From contig NZ_FOTQ01000001.1 of the NCBI RefSeq assembly GCF_900114635.1, forward strand, positions 434,001-498,000: a stretch of DNA of 64,000 nt, in the 5' to 3' direction. Below the pieces are notes generated by a model that made no database searches, had not been told where the DNA came from, and worked only from the letters and a program-made list of their open reading frames with translations. This document shows positions 1-8,236 of the stretch, in pieces. Origin of the DNA: Shimia aestuarii (lineage in GTDB: Bacteria; Pseudomonadota; Alphaproteobacteria; Rhodobacterales; Rhodobacteraceae). The position numbers and the translations under genes were made by a program. Positions within the stretch are counted from its first letter, which is position 1. Every line of letters starts with the position of its first letter.

Positions 1-1
1 G

Positions 2-361
2 CTGGACTACGTGAAGGAACGCAAGGCCTTCGGCCAGCGCATCATGGATTTCCAGAACACCCGCTTCAAGCTGGCCGAGGCCAAAACCAAGATCGAACTT
101 CTGGCCGCCTTCTGCGACCAATGCCTTGCCGAGCTGGAAGAGGGCAAGCTGACCGCCGAAAAGGCCGCCATGGTCAAATGGTGGGGCACCCAGACCCAGT
201 GCGAGGTCATCGACGAATGCCTGCAGCTCTTTGGCGGCTACGGCTACATGTCCGAATACCCGATCTCGGAACTTTACACCGATGCTCGCGTGCAAAAGAT
301 CTACGGCGGGACCAACGAGATCATGAAAGAAGTCATCGCCCGGTCAATGGACGTGGACTGA
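2..361 (+). CDS. Acyl-CoA dehydrogenase, C-terminal part (5' end outside window)
   Basis: The reading frame is open from the left edge, so only the last ~119 residues are present. They match the C-terminal all-alpha domain of FAD-dependent acyl-CoA dehydrogenases: an ERKAFG segment, then LFGGYGYM and the near-terminal YGGTNEIMKEVIAR, the usual FAD and dimer-contact signature. The family oxidises acyl-CoA thioesters to enoyl-CoA and passes electrons to ETF. An SDR and a CoA-transferase/racemase follow on the same strand, so this is probably one acyl-CoA degradation cluster. Substrate chain length cannot be judged from this fragment. Confidence 0.93.
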   Translation: MDYVKERKAFGQRIMDFQNTRFKLAEAKTKIELLAAFCDQCLAELEEGKLTAEKAAMVKWWGTQTQCEVIDECLQLFGGYGYMSEYPISELYTDARVQKIYGGTNEIMKEVIARSMDVD

Positions 362-375
362 AGAAAGCAACAGAA

Positions 376-431
376 GGTTCGCGCCCGCCCCACCCCCATG
401 GCGGGCGCGAACCGGATCGCAAGCGATCCGG
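376..431. other. Two back-to-back perfect hairpins between acyl-CoA dehydrogenase and SDR genes
   Basis: A 14-bp perfect inverted repeat (376-389 with 400-413, 10-nt loop) is followed at once by a second palindrome, 9 bp with a 2-nt loop (412-420 with 423-431). There is no T tract, so this is not a classical terminator on either strand. It could act as an mRNA processing or stability element that sets the two gene levels apart, or be a REP-type repeat. The structure is seen directly; the role is inferred. Confidence 0.6.
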
Positions 432-456
432 GGGGGAACTGAATAGAGGTCGTTCT

Positions 457-1281
457 ATGAAACTCGCAGGAAAAACCGCCTACATCACCGGCGCAGGCAA
501 CGGCATCGGCCGTGCCGTTGCCCTGAAACTCGCCTCCGAAGGCGCCAATGTCGTGGTCAATGACCTCGAAGCCGCCCCTGCCATGGCCGTGGTCGAGGAA
601 ATCACCGCCGCCGGCGGCCACGCGATTTCCGTTCCCGGCTCAGTCACCGAAAACGGCTTTGCCGAGCGTTTCATCGGCGCAGGTGTCGAGAAATGGAACG
701 CCATCGACATCATCGTCAACAACGCGGGCTATACGTGGGACAGCCTGATCGGCCACATGACCGACGACCAGTTCGACGCCATGCTGGACGTGCACGTCAA
801 GGCCCCGTTCCGCATCCTGCGCGCCGCATCCGGCTTCATCAAGGGCGCGGCCAAGCAAGAGGCCGAAGAGGGGCGCGAAGTGTTCCGCAAGGTGGTCAAC
901 ATCTCTTCGGTCGCGGGCCTCGGCGGCAATGTCGGACAGGCAAACTATTCCTCGGCCAAAGCCGCCATCGTTGGCCTGACCAAGACCCTGGCCAAGGAAT
1001 GGGGGCGCGCCAAAGTCTGCGTGAACTGTGTCGCCTTCGGCTATATCGAAACCCGCCTGACCGAGGCCACCGACGAAAAGAAAACCATCACCGTGGACGG
1101 CAACGAGGTTGGCATCGGTATCCCCACCAAGGTCGCGGGCGGCTTTGCCTCCATGGTTCCCATGGGGCGCGGCGGCACAGCCGAAGAAGCCGCGGGCGGT
1201 GTCTATCTCTTCTGCATTCCGGAATCGAACTATGTCTCCGGTCAGGTCCTGACCGTGGGCGGCGGCTTCACACTCGGCTAA
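457..1281 (+). CDS. SDR family oxidoreductase (3-oxoacyl-ACP reductase / hydroxyacyl-CoA dehydrogenase-like)
   Basis: A classical short-chain dehydrogenase of 274 aa. Visible signatures: the TGAGNGIG dinucleotide-binding motif at residues 11-18, NNAG at 88-91, catalytic Ser at 150/151 and YSSAK with Tyr164 and Lys168. The C-terminal GQVLTVGGGF is also typical. I chose the ATG at 457 because the family fold begins there (MKLAGKTAYITG); the frame is open further upstream. Between an acyl-CoA dehydrogenase and a CaiB/BaiF protein, it most likely oxidises or reduces a 3-hydroxy/3-oxoacyl-CoA. The exact substrate is unknown. Confidence 0.9.
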   Translation: MKLAGKTAYITGAGNGIGRAVALKLASEGANVVVNDLEAAPAMAVVEEITAAGGHAISVPGSVTENGFAERFIGAGVEKWNAIDIIVNNAGYTWDSLIGHMTDDQFDAMLDVHVKAPFRILRAASGFIKGAAKQEAEEGREVFRKVVNISSVAGLGGNVGQANYSSAKAAIVGLTKTLAKEWGRAKVCVNCVAFGYIETRLTEATDEKKTITVDGNEVGIGIPTKVAGGFASMVPMGRGGTAEEAAGGVYLFCIPESNYVSGQVLTVGGGFTLG

Positions 1282-1292
1282 GGAACCCTGAC

Positions 1293-2378
1293 ATGCTCGA
1301 CGGCATCCGCATCATCGAAATCGAGGGGCTGGGCCCCGGCCCCTTTGCCGCCATGACGCTCGCCGATCTGGGCGCCGACGTGATCACCATCCACCGCAAG
1401 GGCAAATCCGGCCCGGTCACAACCGAGGCCAGCGTGCTCGACCGGGGCAAACGCTCGATCGCGCTTGACCTCAAGGACCCCGCTGACATGGCCACGGCCC
1501 GGAAACTCATCGCTGGCGCGGACGCCCTGATCGAAGGGTTTCGGCCCGGTGTGATGGAACGGCTGGGCCTCGGTCCCGAGGCCTGCCACGCCGACAACCC
1601 CGCACTGGTCTATGGCCGCATGACCGGCTGGGGCCAGACCGGGCCGCGCGCCGAAACTGCCGGGCACGATCTCAACTACATTTCTCAATCCGGCGCGCTC
1701 TACTATGCCTCCGAACCCGGCCAGCCCCCGATCACCCCGGCGACGCTGGTGGGGGATATCGGCGGTGGTGCGCTCTATCTCGTGGTGGGCATCCTCTCGG
1801 GTATCATCAACGCCCGCGCCACTGGGCGCGGCACGGTTGTGGACGCCGCCATCGTGGACGGCTCGGCCCACATGATGAACCTCTTGATGGCCATCCGCCA
1901 ATCCGGCGGCCTCTCCCCGAAGCGCGGCCAAAGCCTGCTCGACGGCCCGCACTGGTCCCGCAGCTACGTCTGCGCCGACGGGGGACATGTCTCGGTGCAA
2001 TGCCTTGAACCGCAATTCTATGCCGAGTTCCTGCGCCTCATGGACCTTTCCGGCGACCCGGAATTCCAACGCCAGATGGACAAGGCGCTCTGGCCCAAAC
2101 TCACCGCCCGTCTTTCCGAACGCTTCCTGTCCGAACCACGCATCCATTGGGACACGCTTTTTGCGGGGTCCGATGCCTGTGTCGCCGTGGTGCTTTCCCC
2201 CGAAGAGGCCGCCCACAGCCCGCACATGATCGAACGCCACACGTGGCAAAGCCCCGATGGAGTGCTGCAGGCCGCCCCTGCCCCCCGCTTTGACGGAGAG
2301 GTCCACAGCCCGCGCCCCGCGCCCAAACGCGGAGAACACAGCGCGGAGATTCTGGCTGAACTGTCGGAAAATCGCTGA
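1293..2378 (+). CDS. CaiB/BaiF family CoA-transferase, alpha-methylacyl-CoA racemase-like
   Basis: 361 aa, starting at an ATG 11 nt after the SDR stop. It belongs to family III CoA-transferases. The segment GHDLNYISQSGAL (from residue ~124) and the Asp in VGDIGGGA (Asp155) match the His/Asp pair that alpha-methylacyl-CoA racemases use for proton transfer, so racemisation of 2-methylacyl-CoA is more likely than CoA transfer. With the adjacent dehydrogenases this suggests breakdown of branched acyl-CoAs, which is an inference from context. A short perfect hairpin follows the stop codon. Confidence 0.88.
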   Translation: MLDGIRIIEIEGLGPGPFAAMTLADLGADVITIHRKGKSGPVTTEASVLDRGKRSIALDLKDPADMATARKLIAGADALIEGFRPGVMERLGLGPEACHADNPALVYGRMTGWGQTGPRAETAGHDLNYISQSGALYYASEPGQPPITPATLVGDIGGGALYLVVGILSGIINARATGRGTVVDAAIVDGSAHMMNLLMAIRQSGGLSPKRGQSLLDGPHWSRSYVCADGGHVSVQCLEPQFYAEFLRLMDLSGDPEFQRQMDKALWPKLTARLSERFLSEPRIHWDTLFAGSDACVAVVLSPEEAAHSPHMIERHTWQSPDGVLQAAPAPRFDGEVHSPRPAPKRGEHSAEILAELSENR

Positions 2379-2391
2379 GCATGACGAAGCA

Positions 2392-2410
2392 CGGCGGGCG
2401 CAGCCCGCCG
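2392..2410. terminator. Hairpin between convergent genes
   Basis: An 8-bp perfect GC-rich stem (2392-2399 with 2403-2410, 3-nt loop) lies between the convergent CoA-transferase and hemE genes. It has no clear T run, so it is a weak candidate terminator or 3'-end stabiliser for either transcript. Confidence 0.4.
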
Positions 2411-2424
2411 CGCGATCTCGCGGA

Positions 2425-3459
2425 TTACTTTCCGCGCACCGTGTCGATCATCAACTGGACATTTTCCGGGTCCGCATCCGGCGTGATCCCGTGCCCAAGG
2501 TTGAAGATATGCGGCCCCTTGCCGAAGGCCTCGACAATCTTGCGGGTCTCATCGACCAATTCCTGACCGCCCGTCACCATATGCGATGACTTCAGGTTGC
2601 CCTGCACACAGCCGTCCTTCTGCACATGTGCCGCGGCCCATTCCGGCGTCACGCCATCATCCAGCGCCACGCAATCCGCACCCGTCGCTTCGGCAAACCC
2701 CTCGTAACGTTCCCCAGCCCCTCGCGGGAAGGCAATGATCGGCACGTTCGGATGGCGCGCTTTCAACGCGGCAATGATCTTCTTGGCCGGTTCCAGCGCA
2801 TAACGGTCAAAATCGTCGCCCTTGAGCGACCCGGCCCAGCTGTCAAACAGCTTCACGACCTCGGCACCGGCCTCGATCTGCTTGCTGAGATACTCAACCG
2901 TGCCCTCAATCAGCAGGTCGATGATCTGCCCGAACAGTTCGGGGTTTTCATCCTTGAGCTTGTGCGCCGGTCCCTGGTCGGGCGTGCCCCGGCCCGCCAC
3001 CATATAGGTCGCCACAGTCCACGGCATCCCGGCAAACCCGATCAAAGTGGTTTCCTCGGGCAATTCCCGGCTCAGGATACGCACGGTCTCGTAAACCGGG
3101 TTCAGAACCGCGTCGATTTCGCTCGCCGGTTTCAGCTTGTCAAAATCCGCTTGTGTCTCAATCGTCGACAGGCGCGGGCCTTCGCCGGTCACGAACCAGA
3201 GATCGGCCCCCAGCGCCTGTGGCAACAACAGGATATCGGCAAACAGGATCGCCGCATCGAACCCATAGCGCCGGATCGGCTGAAGCGTCACCTCGGCAGC
3301 CAGCTCGCTGTTATAGCAAAGTGAGAGGAAATCCCCCGCCTGCGCGCGCGTGGCGCGATATTCGGGCAGGTAACGACCTGCCTGGCGCATCATCCAGATC
3401 GGGGGGGTGTCGAGCGTCTCGCCGGCCAAAGCCCGCAGAATTTTCTTTGTCTCAGTCAT
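2425..3459 (-). CDS. hemE: Uroporphyrinogen decarboxylase
   Basis: Decarboxylates the four acetate side chains of uroporphyrinogen III to give coproporphyrinogen III in the cytoplasm. 344 aa from the ATG at 3459, which has an AGAGGGA ribosome site just upstream; an in-frame extension to 3501 exists but precedes the conserved start. The family signatures are present: [12 protein letters not shown] near residue 24, the catalytic Asp in FADIL (Asp75) and GFAGMPWTV at 141-149. It is transcribed divergently from hemC, and an FNR-type box lies 36 bp upstream of its start, suggesting oxygen control. Confidence 0.97.
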   Translation of the reverse strand: MTETKKILRALAGETLDTPPIWMMRQAGRYLPEYRATRAQAGDFLSLCYNSELAAEVTLQPIRRYGFDAAILFADILLLPQALGADLWFVTGEGPRLSTIETQADFDKLKPASEIDAVLNPVYETVRILSRELPEETTLIGFAGMPWTVATYMVAGRGTPDQGPAHKLKDENPELFGQIIDLLIEGTVEYLSKQIEAGAEVVKLFDSWAGSLKGDDFDRYALEPAKKIIAALKARHPNVPIIAFPRGAGERYEGFAEATGADCVALDDGVTPEWAAAHVQKDGCVQGNLKSSHMVTGGQELVDETRKIVEAFGKGPHIFNLGHGITPDADPENVQLMIDTVRGK

Positions 3460-3494
3460 GCGTTCCCTCTTAGTGTCGGCCACATGCGCTAGCG

Positions 3495-3508
3495 TTGACA
3501 TGTATCAA
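3495..3508. promoter_or_regulatory. Candidate FnrL box in the hemE-hemC divergent region
   Basis: TTGAC-ATGT-ATCAA on the plus strand, which reads TTGAT-ACAT-GTCAA on the hemE strand. It fits the FNR consensus TTGAT-N4-ATCAA with one change per half at most. The centre is about 42 bp before the hemE start codon and about 155 bp before hemC, so hemE is the likelier target. An FnrL gene is present at 23.4-24.1 kb. Binding is inferred. Confidence 0.55.
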
Positions 3509-3621
3509 GGAATCACGTTCCGAATTCGTGCCTTTTGGCGTCGATGAAACGCGCCCCCTCTGGCGGGCAAACTAGAACTGCTAGGTCACGCGACAAGGCG
3601 GGGATGTCAACCCTTCTGCGC

Positions 3622-3650
3622 TTGTCAGGCCGCGCCGTCAGGATTAGACC
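3622..3650 (+). promoter_or_regulatory. hemC promoter, placed for a leaderless transcript
   Basis: TTGTCA (3622-3627), a 17-bp spacer and TAGACC (3645-3650) form a good sigma70-type promoter. The -10 hexamer ends exactly 6 nt before the hemC ATG, so transcription would begin at or within a base of the start codon. No Shine-Dalgarno sequence is visible. The same -10-to-ATG geometry occurs upstream of the genes starting at 39690 and 53572. Confidence 0.55.
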
Positions 3651-3656
3651 GAGACC

Positions 3657-4616
3657 ATGACACTGACCCTTCCCTCCCCCGCTTCGCCCCTCAAGATCGG
3701 TACACGCGGCTCGCCGCTGGCTCTGGCGCAGGCATATGAAACCCGCCGCCGCCTGATGGCCGCCTTCGATCTTCCCGAAGAAGCGTTCGCGATTGTCGTG
3801 ATCAAGACCACCGGGGACGATGCCGGGTTGATTGCCAAGGACCGCCCCTTGAAGGAACTGGGCGGAAAGGGCCTGTTTACCAAGGAAATCGAAGAAGACC
3901 TGCTCTCGGGCGCCATCGACATCGCGGTGCATTCGATGAAGGACATGCCCGTCGATCAGCCTGCCGGGCTTCTGCTGGACACCTACCTGCCACGCGAAGA
4001 CACCCGCGATGCCTTTGTCTCGCCCAACGTCAAGACGCTGGCTGACCTGCCCCAAGGCGCCGTTGTGGGGACGTCCTCGTTGCGCCGCCGCGCGCAATTG
4101 CTGAACTACCGCCCCGACCTCAAGGTCGTGGAATTCCGCGGCAATGTGCAGACCCGCCTTAAGAAACTCGAAGACAAGGTCGCGGATTGCACCTTCCTTG
4201 CCATGGCGGGCCTCAACCGTATGGACATGTCCCACGTGGCCTCGTCGGCCATCGAACCGGAATACATGCTGCCCGCCGTTGCACAAGGCGCCATCGGCAT
4301 CGAACGCCGCGCCGATGACAGCAACACGGCCGACATGCTGGCCGCGATCCATGACACGCCCACGGGCCAGCGTCTTGCCGCCGAACGGTCTTTCCTCGCC
4401 GCGCTGGACGGCTCTTGCGAAACGCCAATTGCCGGCCTCTGCGAGCTTGACGGGGGCACCCTGCGCCTGCGCGGCGAAGTACTGCGCCCCGACGGGTCGG
4501 AAAGCATCTCGGATGATCGCACCGCCCCGATCGAGGACGGCGCTGAACTGGGGCGCGAAATGGCCGAAAACCTGTTGTCCCAGGCTGGACCCGACTTCTT
4601 TTCCTGGCGCGGCTAG
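3657..4616 (+). CDS. hemC: Porphobilinogen deaminase (hydroxymethylbilane synthase)
   Basis: Joins four porphobilinogen molecules into hydroxymethylbilane, the step before uroporphyrinogen III. 319 aa, normal length. Seen: KIGTRGSPLALAQ near residue 13, the Arg-rich SSLRRRAQL and RGNVQTRL segments that hold the growing chain, and Cys254 in DGSCETPIAG, which carries the dipyrromethane cofactor. It is divergent from hemE, and hemF is nearby, so three heme steps cluster here. The start has no ribosome site but has a -10 hexamer 6 nt upstream, pointing to a leaderless mRNA. Confidence 0.97.
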   Translation: MTLTLPSPASPLKIGTRGSPLALAQAYETRRRLMAAFDLPEEAFAIVVIKTTGDDAGLIAKDRPLKELGGKGLFTKEIEEDLLSGAIDIAVHSMKDMPVDQPAGLLLDTYLPREDTRDAFVSPNVKTLADLPQGAVVGTSSLRRRAQLLNYRPDLKVVEFRGNVQTRLKKLEDKVADCTFLAMAGLNRMDMSHVASSAIEPEYMLPAVAQGAIGIERRADDSNTADMLAAIHDTPTGQRLAAERSFLAALDGSCETPIAGLCELDGGTLRLRGEVLRPDGSESISDDRTAPIEDGAELGREMAENLLSQAGPDFFSWRG

Positions 4617-4716
4617 AGGACAAGGTTAATTTCACCAATACGGACCAATCGCTCCACGATTTGGCCATGATTGAAAGAGATTCTGTGCCTGACTGAGTGA
4701 ACAAAGGACAGAACTC

Positions 4717-5286
4717 ATGAACGCATTGGTCCGATTTGGAGCCGTAGGGGCGGAAAATTGGCATTCGCTACGGGCAGAAGCCTCCGACGGTGGCTATGCC
4801 GTAAGCGAATCCGACGGGAAATTCCGCCACACCTCGCGCAACGAGGCCATCCTGCGCTTTTTCGGGATTCTCATCGTGCTGGGCGCGCTGGTCCAGTGGA
4901 CCTTCCCGGACGCCAACTTTGCCGGAGACCCGGTGACCAGCAAGGCCCTGCTCTCCATCGCCTTCGCGCTGGTCGGGCTTGCGGTCTACAGCTTTGCCAC
5001 CCGCGGCCACCGCAGCGAAATCCGCTTTGATCCCAGGAAAAACGAACTCGTTGTCTCGGCCCTGAACCGCCAGGACCGCCACAAGGCGGTCAAGCGCGTG
5101 CCGCTGCGCAACGTCAAAAGCATTTATGTGCGCCGCTCCGACATGCCTCCGGGCATGGCCGCCCTGCGCATCCGCTTTAACAACAGCCCCAACGAGATCA
5201 CCGCCATTCGCGGCACCGATACGGAGATCGAGATGTTGCACAGCCTTTTGTGCAGAGACATCCGCATGGCCCGCAAACTGGGTTGA
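4717..5286 (+). CDS. Hypothetical two-helix membrane protein with soluble C-terminal domain
   Basis: 189 aa, preceded by an AAAGGACAG ribosome site. It has an N-terminal soluble stretch of ~43 residues, two predicted membrane helices (about 45-63 and 77-95), then ~90 hydrophilic residues with an alternating pattern (EIRFDPRKNELVV, VPLRNVKSIYVRR) that looks like a small beta-rich, PH-like cytoplasmic domain. I do not recognise the family. It lies alone between hemC and hemF and ends at a strong terminator, so it is probably its own transcription unit. Confidence 0.8.
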   Translation: MNALVRFGAVGAENWHSLRAEASDGGYAVSESDGKFRHTSRNEAILRFFGILIVLGALVQWTFPDANFAGDPVTSKALLSIAFALVGLAVYSFATRGHRSEIRFDPRKNELVVSALNRQDRHKAVKRVPLRNVKSIYVRRSDMPPGMAALRIRFNNSPNEITAIRGTDTEIEMLHSLLCRDIRMARKLG

Positions 5287-5303
5287 TACACTGACAAAAA
5301 CGC

Positions 5304-5333
5304 AAAATGCCGGGGTTTACCCCGGCATTTTTT
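5304..5333 (+). terminator. Rho-independent terminator
   Basis: A perfect 12-bp stem (5304-5315 with 5320-5331, loop TTTA) ends in a run of six T (5328-5333) 17 nt after the stop of the hypothetical membrane protein. The A run at its left side could also let it act on minus-strand transcripts coming from hemF. Confidence 0.93.
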
Positions 5334-5358
5334 ACTTTTCATAACCCTTGTAGAACTC

Positions 5359-5385
5359 AGGTGCAGCTGCATTTTTGCAGCACCT
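5359..5385 (-). terminator. Bulged hairpin downstream of hemF
   Basis: AGGTGC/GCACCT plus TGCA/TGCA form a 10-bp stem with a 3-nt bulge and a 4-nt loop, 18 nt after the hemF stop. There is no T run on the hemF strand, so termination here is only possible; the stronger hairpin at 5304-5333 may do the job. Confidence 0.35.
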
Positions 5386-5403
5386 CACGCTCGAAGGCTC
5401 CCG

Positions 5404-6297
5404 TCAGACCCACTTGGCCAACGGCGGCAGGCTCATCAGCACCGCGTTCGCATCATGCCCGGTTTCAAGCCCGAACTTGGTGCCCCGATCATAAACAAGA
5501 TTGTATTCCGCATAGAGCCCGCGATGCACAAGCTGCGCGTCCTTCTCGGCCTCGCCAAACGCATCTACCCGGCGTTTTTCGATCAAGGGAACAAAGGCCG
5601 GCAGGAACGCCTTTCCCACGTCCTGAATGAACGCAAAATCCGCCTCCCAGTCGCCGGAATGGTAGTCATCAAGGAAAATTCCGCCCACGCCCCGCGCCCG
5701 CTTGCGATGCGGGACATAGAAATACTCATCCGCCCAAGCTTTGAACCTCGGGTAATGCTCCGGGTCGTGCCGGTCACAATGCGCCTTCTGAACGCCGTGG
5801 AAATGGCCCGTGTCCTCGTCATACTCCAGACAGGGGTTCAGGTCCGATCCCCCGCCAAACCACCATGCATGCGGGGTCCAGAACATGCGCGTGTTCATGT
5901 GCACTGCCGGACAATGCGGGTTCTGCATATGCGCAACCAATGAAATACCGCTGGCCCAGAACCGCGGATCATCCTTCATGCCCGGAATGCCCTTGCGCGC
6001 CGCCATGGCCGCTTGCGCCCGCGCGCCCAGCTCGCCATAGACGGTCGAGATATTCACCCCGACCTTCTCGAACACGCGCCCTCCGCGCATGACCGACATC
6101 AGACCGCCCCCGGCATCCGACCCATCCGCGCTGGCGCGCTTGGTCTCGCTCACCGCGAACCGTCCCGGCGCCATATCGCTGAACGGTCCTTGCGAATGGC
6201 TATCCTCCAGCCCTTCAAACGCGGCAACAATCTGGTCCCGTAATTCACGGAACCACGCGCTTGCGCGGGATTTCTGACTGTCCATCTGCTCGCTCAT
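5404..6297 (-). CDS. hemF: Oxygen-dependent coproporphyrinogen III oxidase
   Basis: Aerobic oxidative decarboxylation of coproporphyrinogen III to protoporphyrinogen IX. 297 aa from the ATG at 6297; a GTG directly before it (6300) is an alternative, but GAGGAGG sits at better spacing for the ATG. Family landmarks: GVNISTVYGEL, the SLVAHMQNPHCPAVHMN block, TPHAWWFGGGSDLNP and RGVGGIFLDD, together with the C-terminal YAEYNLVYDRGTKFGL. The anaerobic counterpart hemN is at 24.2 kb beside fnrL, so this organism can make heme with or without oxygen. Confidence 0.97.
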   Translation of the reverse strand: MSEQMDSQKSRASAWFRELRDQIVAAFEGLEDSHSQGPFSDMAPGRFAVSETKRASADGSDAGGGLMSVMRGGRVFEKVGVNISTVYGELGARAQAAMAARKGIPGMKDDPRFWASGISLVAHMQNPHCPAVHMNTRMFWTPHAWWFGGGSDLNPCLEYDEDTGHFHGVQKAHCDRHDPEHYPRFKAWADEYFYVPHRKRARGVGGIFLDDYHSGDWEADFAFIQDVGKAFLPAFVPLIEKRRVDAFGEAEKDAQLVHRGLYAEYNLVYDRGTKFGLETGHDANAVLMSLPPLAKWV

Positions 6298-6376
6298 CAC
6301 AGGGCTCCTCCTCGTCCTTTGCCCCTAGCTAGCAGGCGCAGGGAACAGAGACCAGAGGCCGGTTTAAGGCGCGCGT

Positions 6377-7177
6377 TCAGTGGGCTGGTGCCGTCACCGG
6401 GTCCACCAGCGTGCGCCCGCCATCGAGCGTCAGGATCTGCCCCGTCATGAACCCCGATCCTTCGGACGCGAGGTATTGCACCGCATCGGCAAGCTCTGTC
6501 GGCGCCGCGATCCGGCCCAGCGGCGTATGGTGTTCAATTTCGTTGCGATACTCGCGGTTTTCCTTGAGCGTATCCTTGAGGCTCGCCGACATGACCGACC
6601 CGAATGACACAGCGTTCACCCGAATACGGTGCGGCGCCAACGCCACCGCCATCGACCGCGTCATCTGGTCAAGTGCCGCCGTCGATACGGAATAGGCCAA
6701 CAGGTCGGGATGCGTCCGCCGCGCCGCGATGGATGACAGGTTCACGATGGCACCGGCCTGTCCTTCGTCCTGCCCTTCGCTCTGCTTGATCATGCGGTTG
6801 GCCACGATCTGCGACAGGCGCAACGAGGTCATCAGGTTCTGCTGCAACATCTGATCAACCGACGTATCTTCGGGATCAAGCGCATCGGTCGGCATCACCT
6901 GACGGCAGCCATTGACCAGAATATCCACCTGGTCAAACGCGTCGATCGTCGCCGAAATCAGGTTCTTGATCGTCAGTTTTTCACGCAGGTCTCCAGCAAA
7001 GTAACGGATGTTTCCGGTTTCGCTGCGTTCACCCAGTTCCTCGACAAGCCGCTTTTCATCCATGTCCGCGAACATGACATTTGCGCCATGATCCGCGAAA
7101 TGCCGTCCCACGGCGAGCCCGATGCCGTTGGCCGACCCGGTAATGATCGCGGTCTTACCAGCAATTGAAAAAGACAT
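6377..7177 (-). CDS. SDR family protein with degenerate active site
   Basis: 266 aa with an intact Rossmann motif TGSANGIG at residues 13-20 and conserved SDR secondary-structure landmarks (IVNLSSIAA, TGQILTLDGG). The catalytic centre is altered: the usual YxxxK is YSVST (Tyr162, Thr166 in place of Lys), and the usual NNAG is NGCR near residue 89. The missing Lys normally lowers the Tyr pKa and binds the ribose, so ordinary dehydrogenase activity is doubtful. It may bind a dinucleotide or ligand without turnover, or use altered chemistry. It lies downstream of the RsmC-like gene on the same strand, with a 47-nt gap. Confidence 0.85.
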   Translation of the reverse strand: MSFSIAGKTAIITGSANGIGLAVGRHFADHGANVMFADMDEKRLVEELGERSETGNIRYFAGDLREKLTIKNLISATIDAFDQVDILVNGCRQVMPTDALDPEDTSVDQMLQQNLMTSLRLSQIVANRMIKQSEGQDEGQAGAIVNLSSIAARRTHPDLLAYSVSTAALDQMTRSMAVALAPHRIRVNAVSFGSVMSASLKDTLKENREYRNEIEHHTPLGRIAAPTELADAVQYLASEGSGFMTGQILTLDGGRTLVDPVTAPAH

Positions 7178-7224
7178 GAGCGATCCCCATCACGCTGCCC
7201 CGATTCCATCCACGTTACGCGGTT

Positions 7225-8208
7225 TCACCGCCGCTTACGAGCCGGACGTTGGGCATGCAGAACTTTGAACCGATTGTCGCCGGCGACCTCCTCGACCTTG
7301 AGGAAACTCTCCTGCAAGGCCGCCTCATAAGGCAGGTGCCGGTTCGCCACCATCCACAGATGCCCCGCCGGGGCCAGGTTGCGCGCCGCCGACTGGATGA
7401 ACTGCACGCCCAGCCCCGGTTCGGCCTTGCGCCCGGTGTGGAACGGCGGGTTCATCACCACCGTGTCGACGGCTCCTTGGGCTTTCCACGCGGTGGCATC
7501 CGCCCAGTGGAACATGGCCCGTGGGTCGGTCACGTTGCGCCGCGCACAGTCCAGTGCGCTTTGATCGGCCTCGACAAGATGAACCTCACGCACGCTCTCG
7601 CGCCTCAGCACCTCTGCCGAAAGATACCCCCAGCCCGCCCCAAGATCGGCCACCACGCGGCCCATCTTCTCGGGCAACGCGCGTGCCAACGCGGCCGACG
7701 CCGGATCGATCCCGTCCGCCGAGAAAACGCCCGGCACCGTGACAAAACCACCGTCCAGAACGGTTTCCTCTGCGGCCCGCCAATCTGCAAACGTGCCGCC
7801 GCCAAACCAGAACAGCTTGCCATGCGCCTTGGAAATCACGCCGGCAACGTCTGCCCGCTTGCGGCAATCCTTGTAAATACTGTCGATCCCGTCGGTTTTT
7901 TGACCATCAATCACCACCACGTCGGCCAGCTCTGCCGCCTGAGCCACCAGATCACGCGCCTGCGCCTTGGCGCGGGGCAGCGCCACCACTGCCATCGCAT
8001 AGGGGCCTTCGGGTGCCATCGGACAGGCATAGCCCGCGCGCTCAAATGCATCGTGATCCGGCTTGAGTGGCTGGATCACATCGACACGTTCACGCTCCAT
8101 CGCGCTCAGGTCATAGCCCGTGCGCGGCGCAAAAACGACAATCCGCCCTTCGGGCGGCACGGGAAGGCCATGCTCCTGCACGGCCAGGGTCAATCGGGAC
8201 TGGGACAT
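7225..8208 (-). CDS. RsmC-like class I SAM-dependent methyltransferase (probable 16S rRNA guanine-N2)
   Basis: 327 aa with two halves, as in RsmC/RlmG proteins: a degenerate N-terminal methyltransferase-like half and a catalytic C-terminal half. The catalytic half has SAM motif I DLGAGWG (188-194), an acidic LVEAD after strand 2 and the NPPFH motif at 253-257 that marks exocyclic-amine (guanine N2) methylation. RsmC modifies G1207 of 16S rRNA in E. coli; the same target here is inferred from family only. It follows clpS on the same strand after 28 nt. Confidence 0.85.
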   Translation of the reverse strand: MSQSRLTLAVQEHGLPVPPEGRIVVFAPRTGYDLSAMERERVDVIQPLKPDHDAFERAGYACPMAPEGPYAMAVVALPRAKAQARDLVAQAAELADVVVIDGQKTDGIDSIYKDCRKRADVAGVISKAHGKLFWFGGGTFADWRAAEETVLDGGFVTVPGVFSADGIDPASAALARALPEKMGRVVADLGAGWGYLSAEVLRRESVREVHLVEADQSALDCARRNVTDPRAMFHWADATAWKAQGAVDTVVMNPPFHTGRKAEPGLGVQFIQSAARNLAPAGHLWMVANRHLPYEAALQESFLKVEEVAGDNRFKVLHAQRPARKRR

Positions 8209-8236
8209 ATCATCAGGTGGCGGGCGCGCGCCCGGC

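Noticed and set aside
5359-5385. Attenuator or riboswitch near hemF
   Set aside because: It lies downstream of hemF and is a simple bulged hairpin; listed as a weak terminator only.
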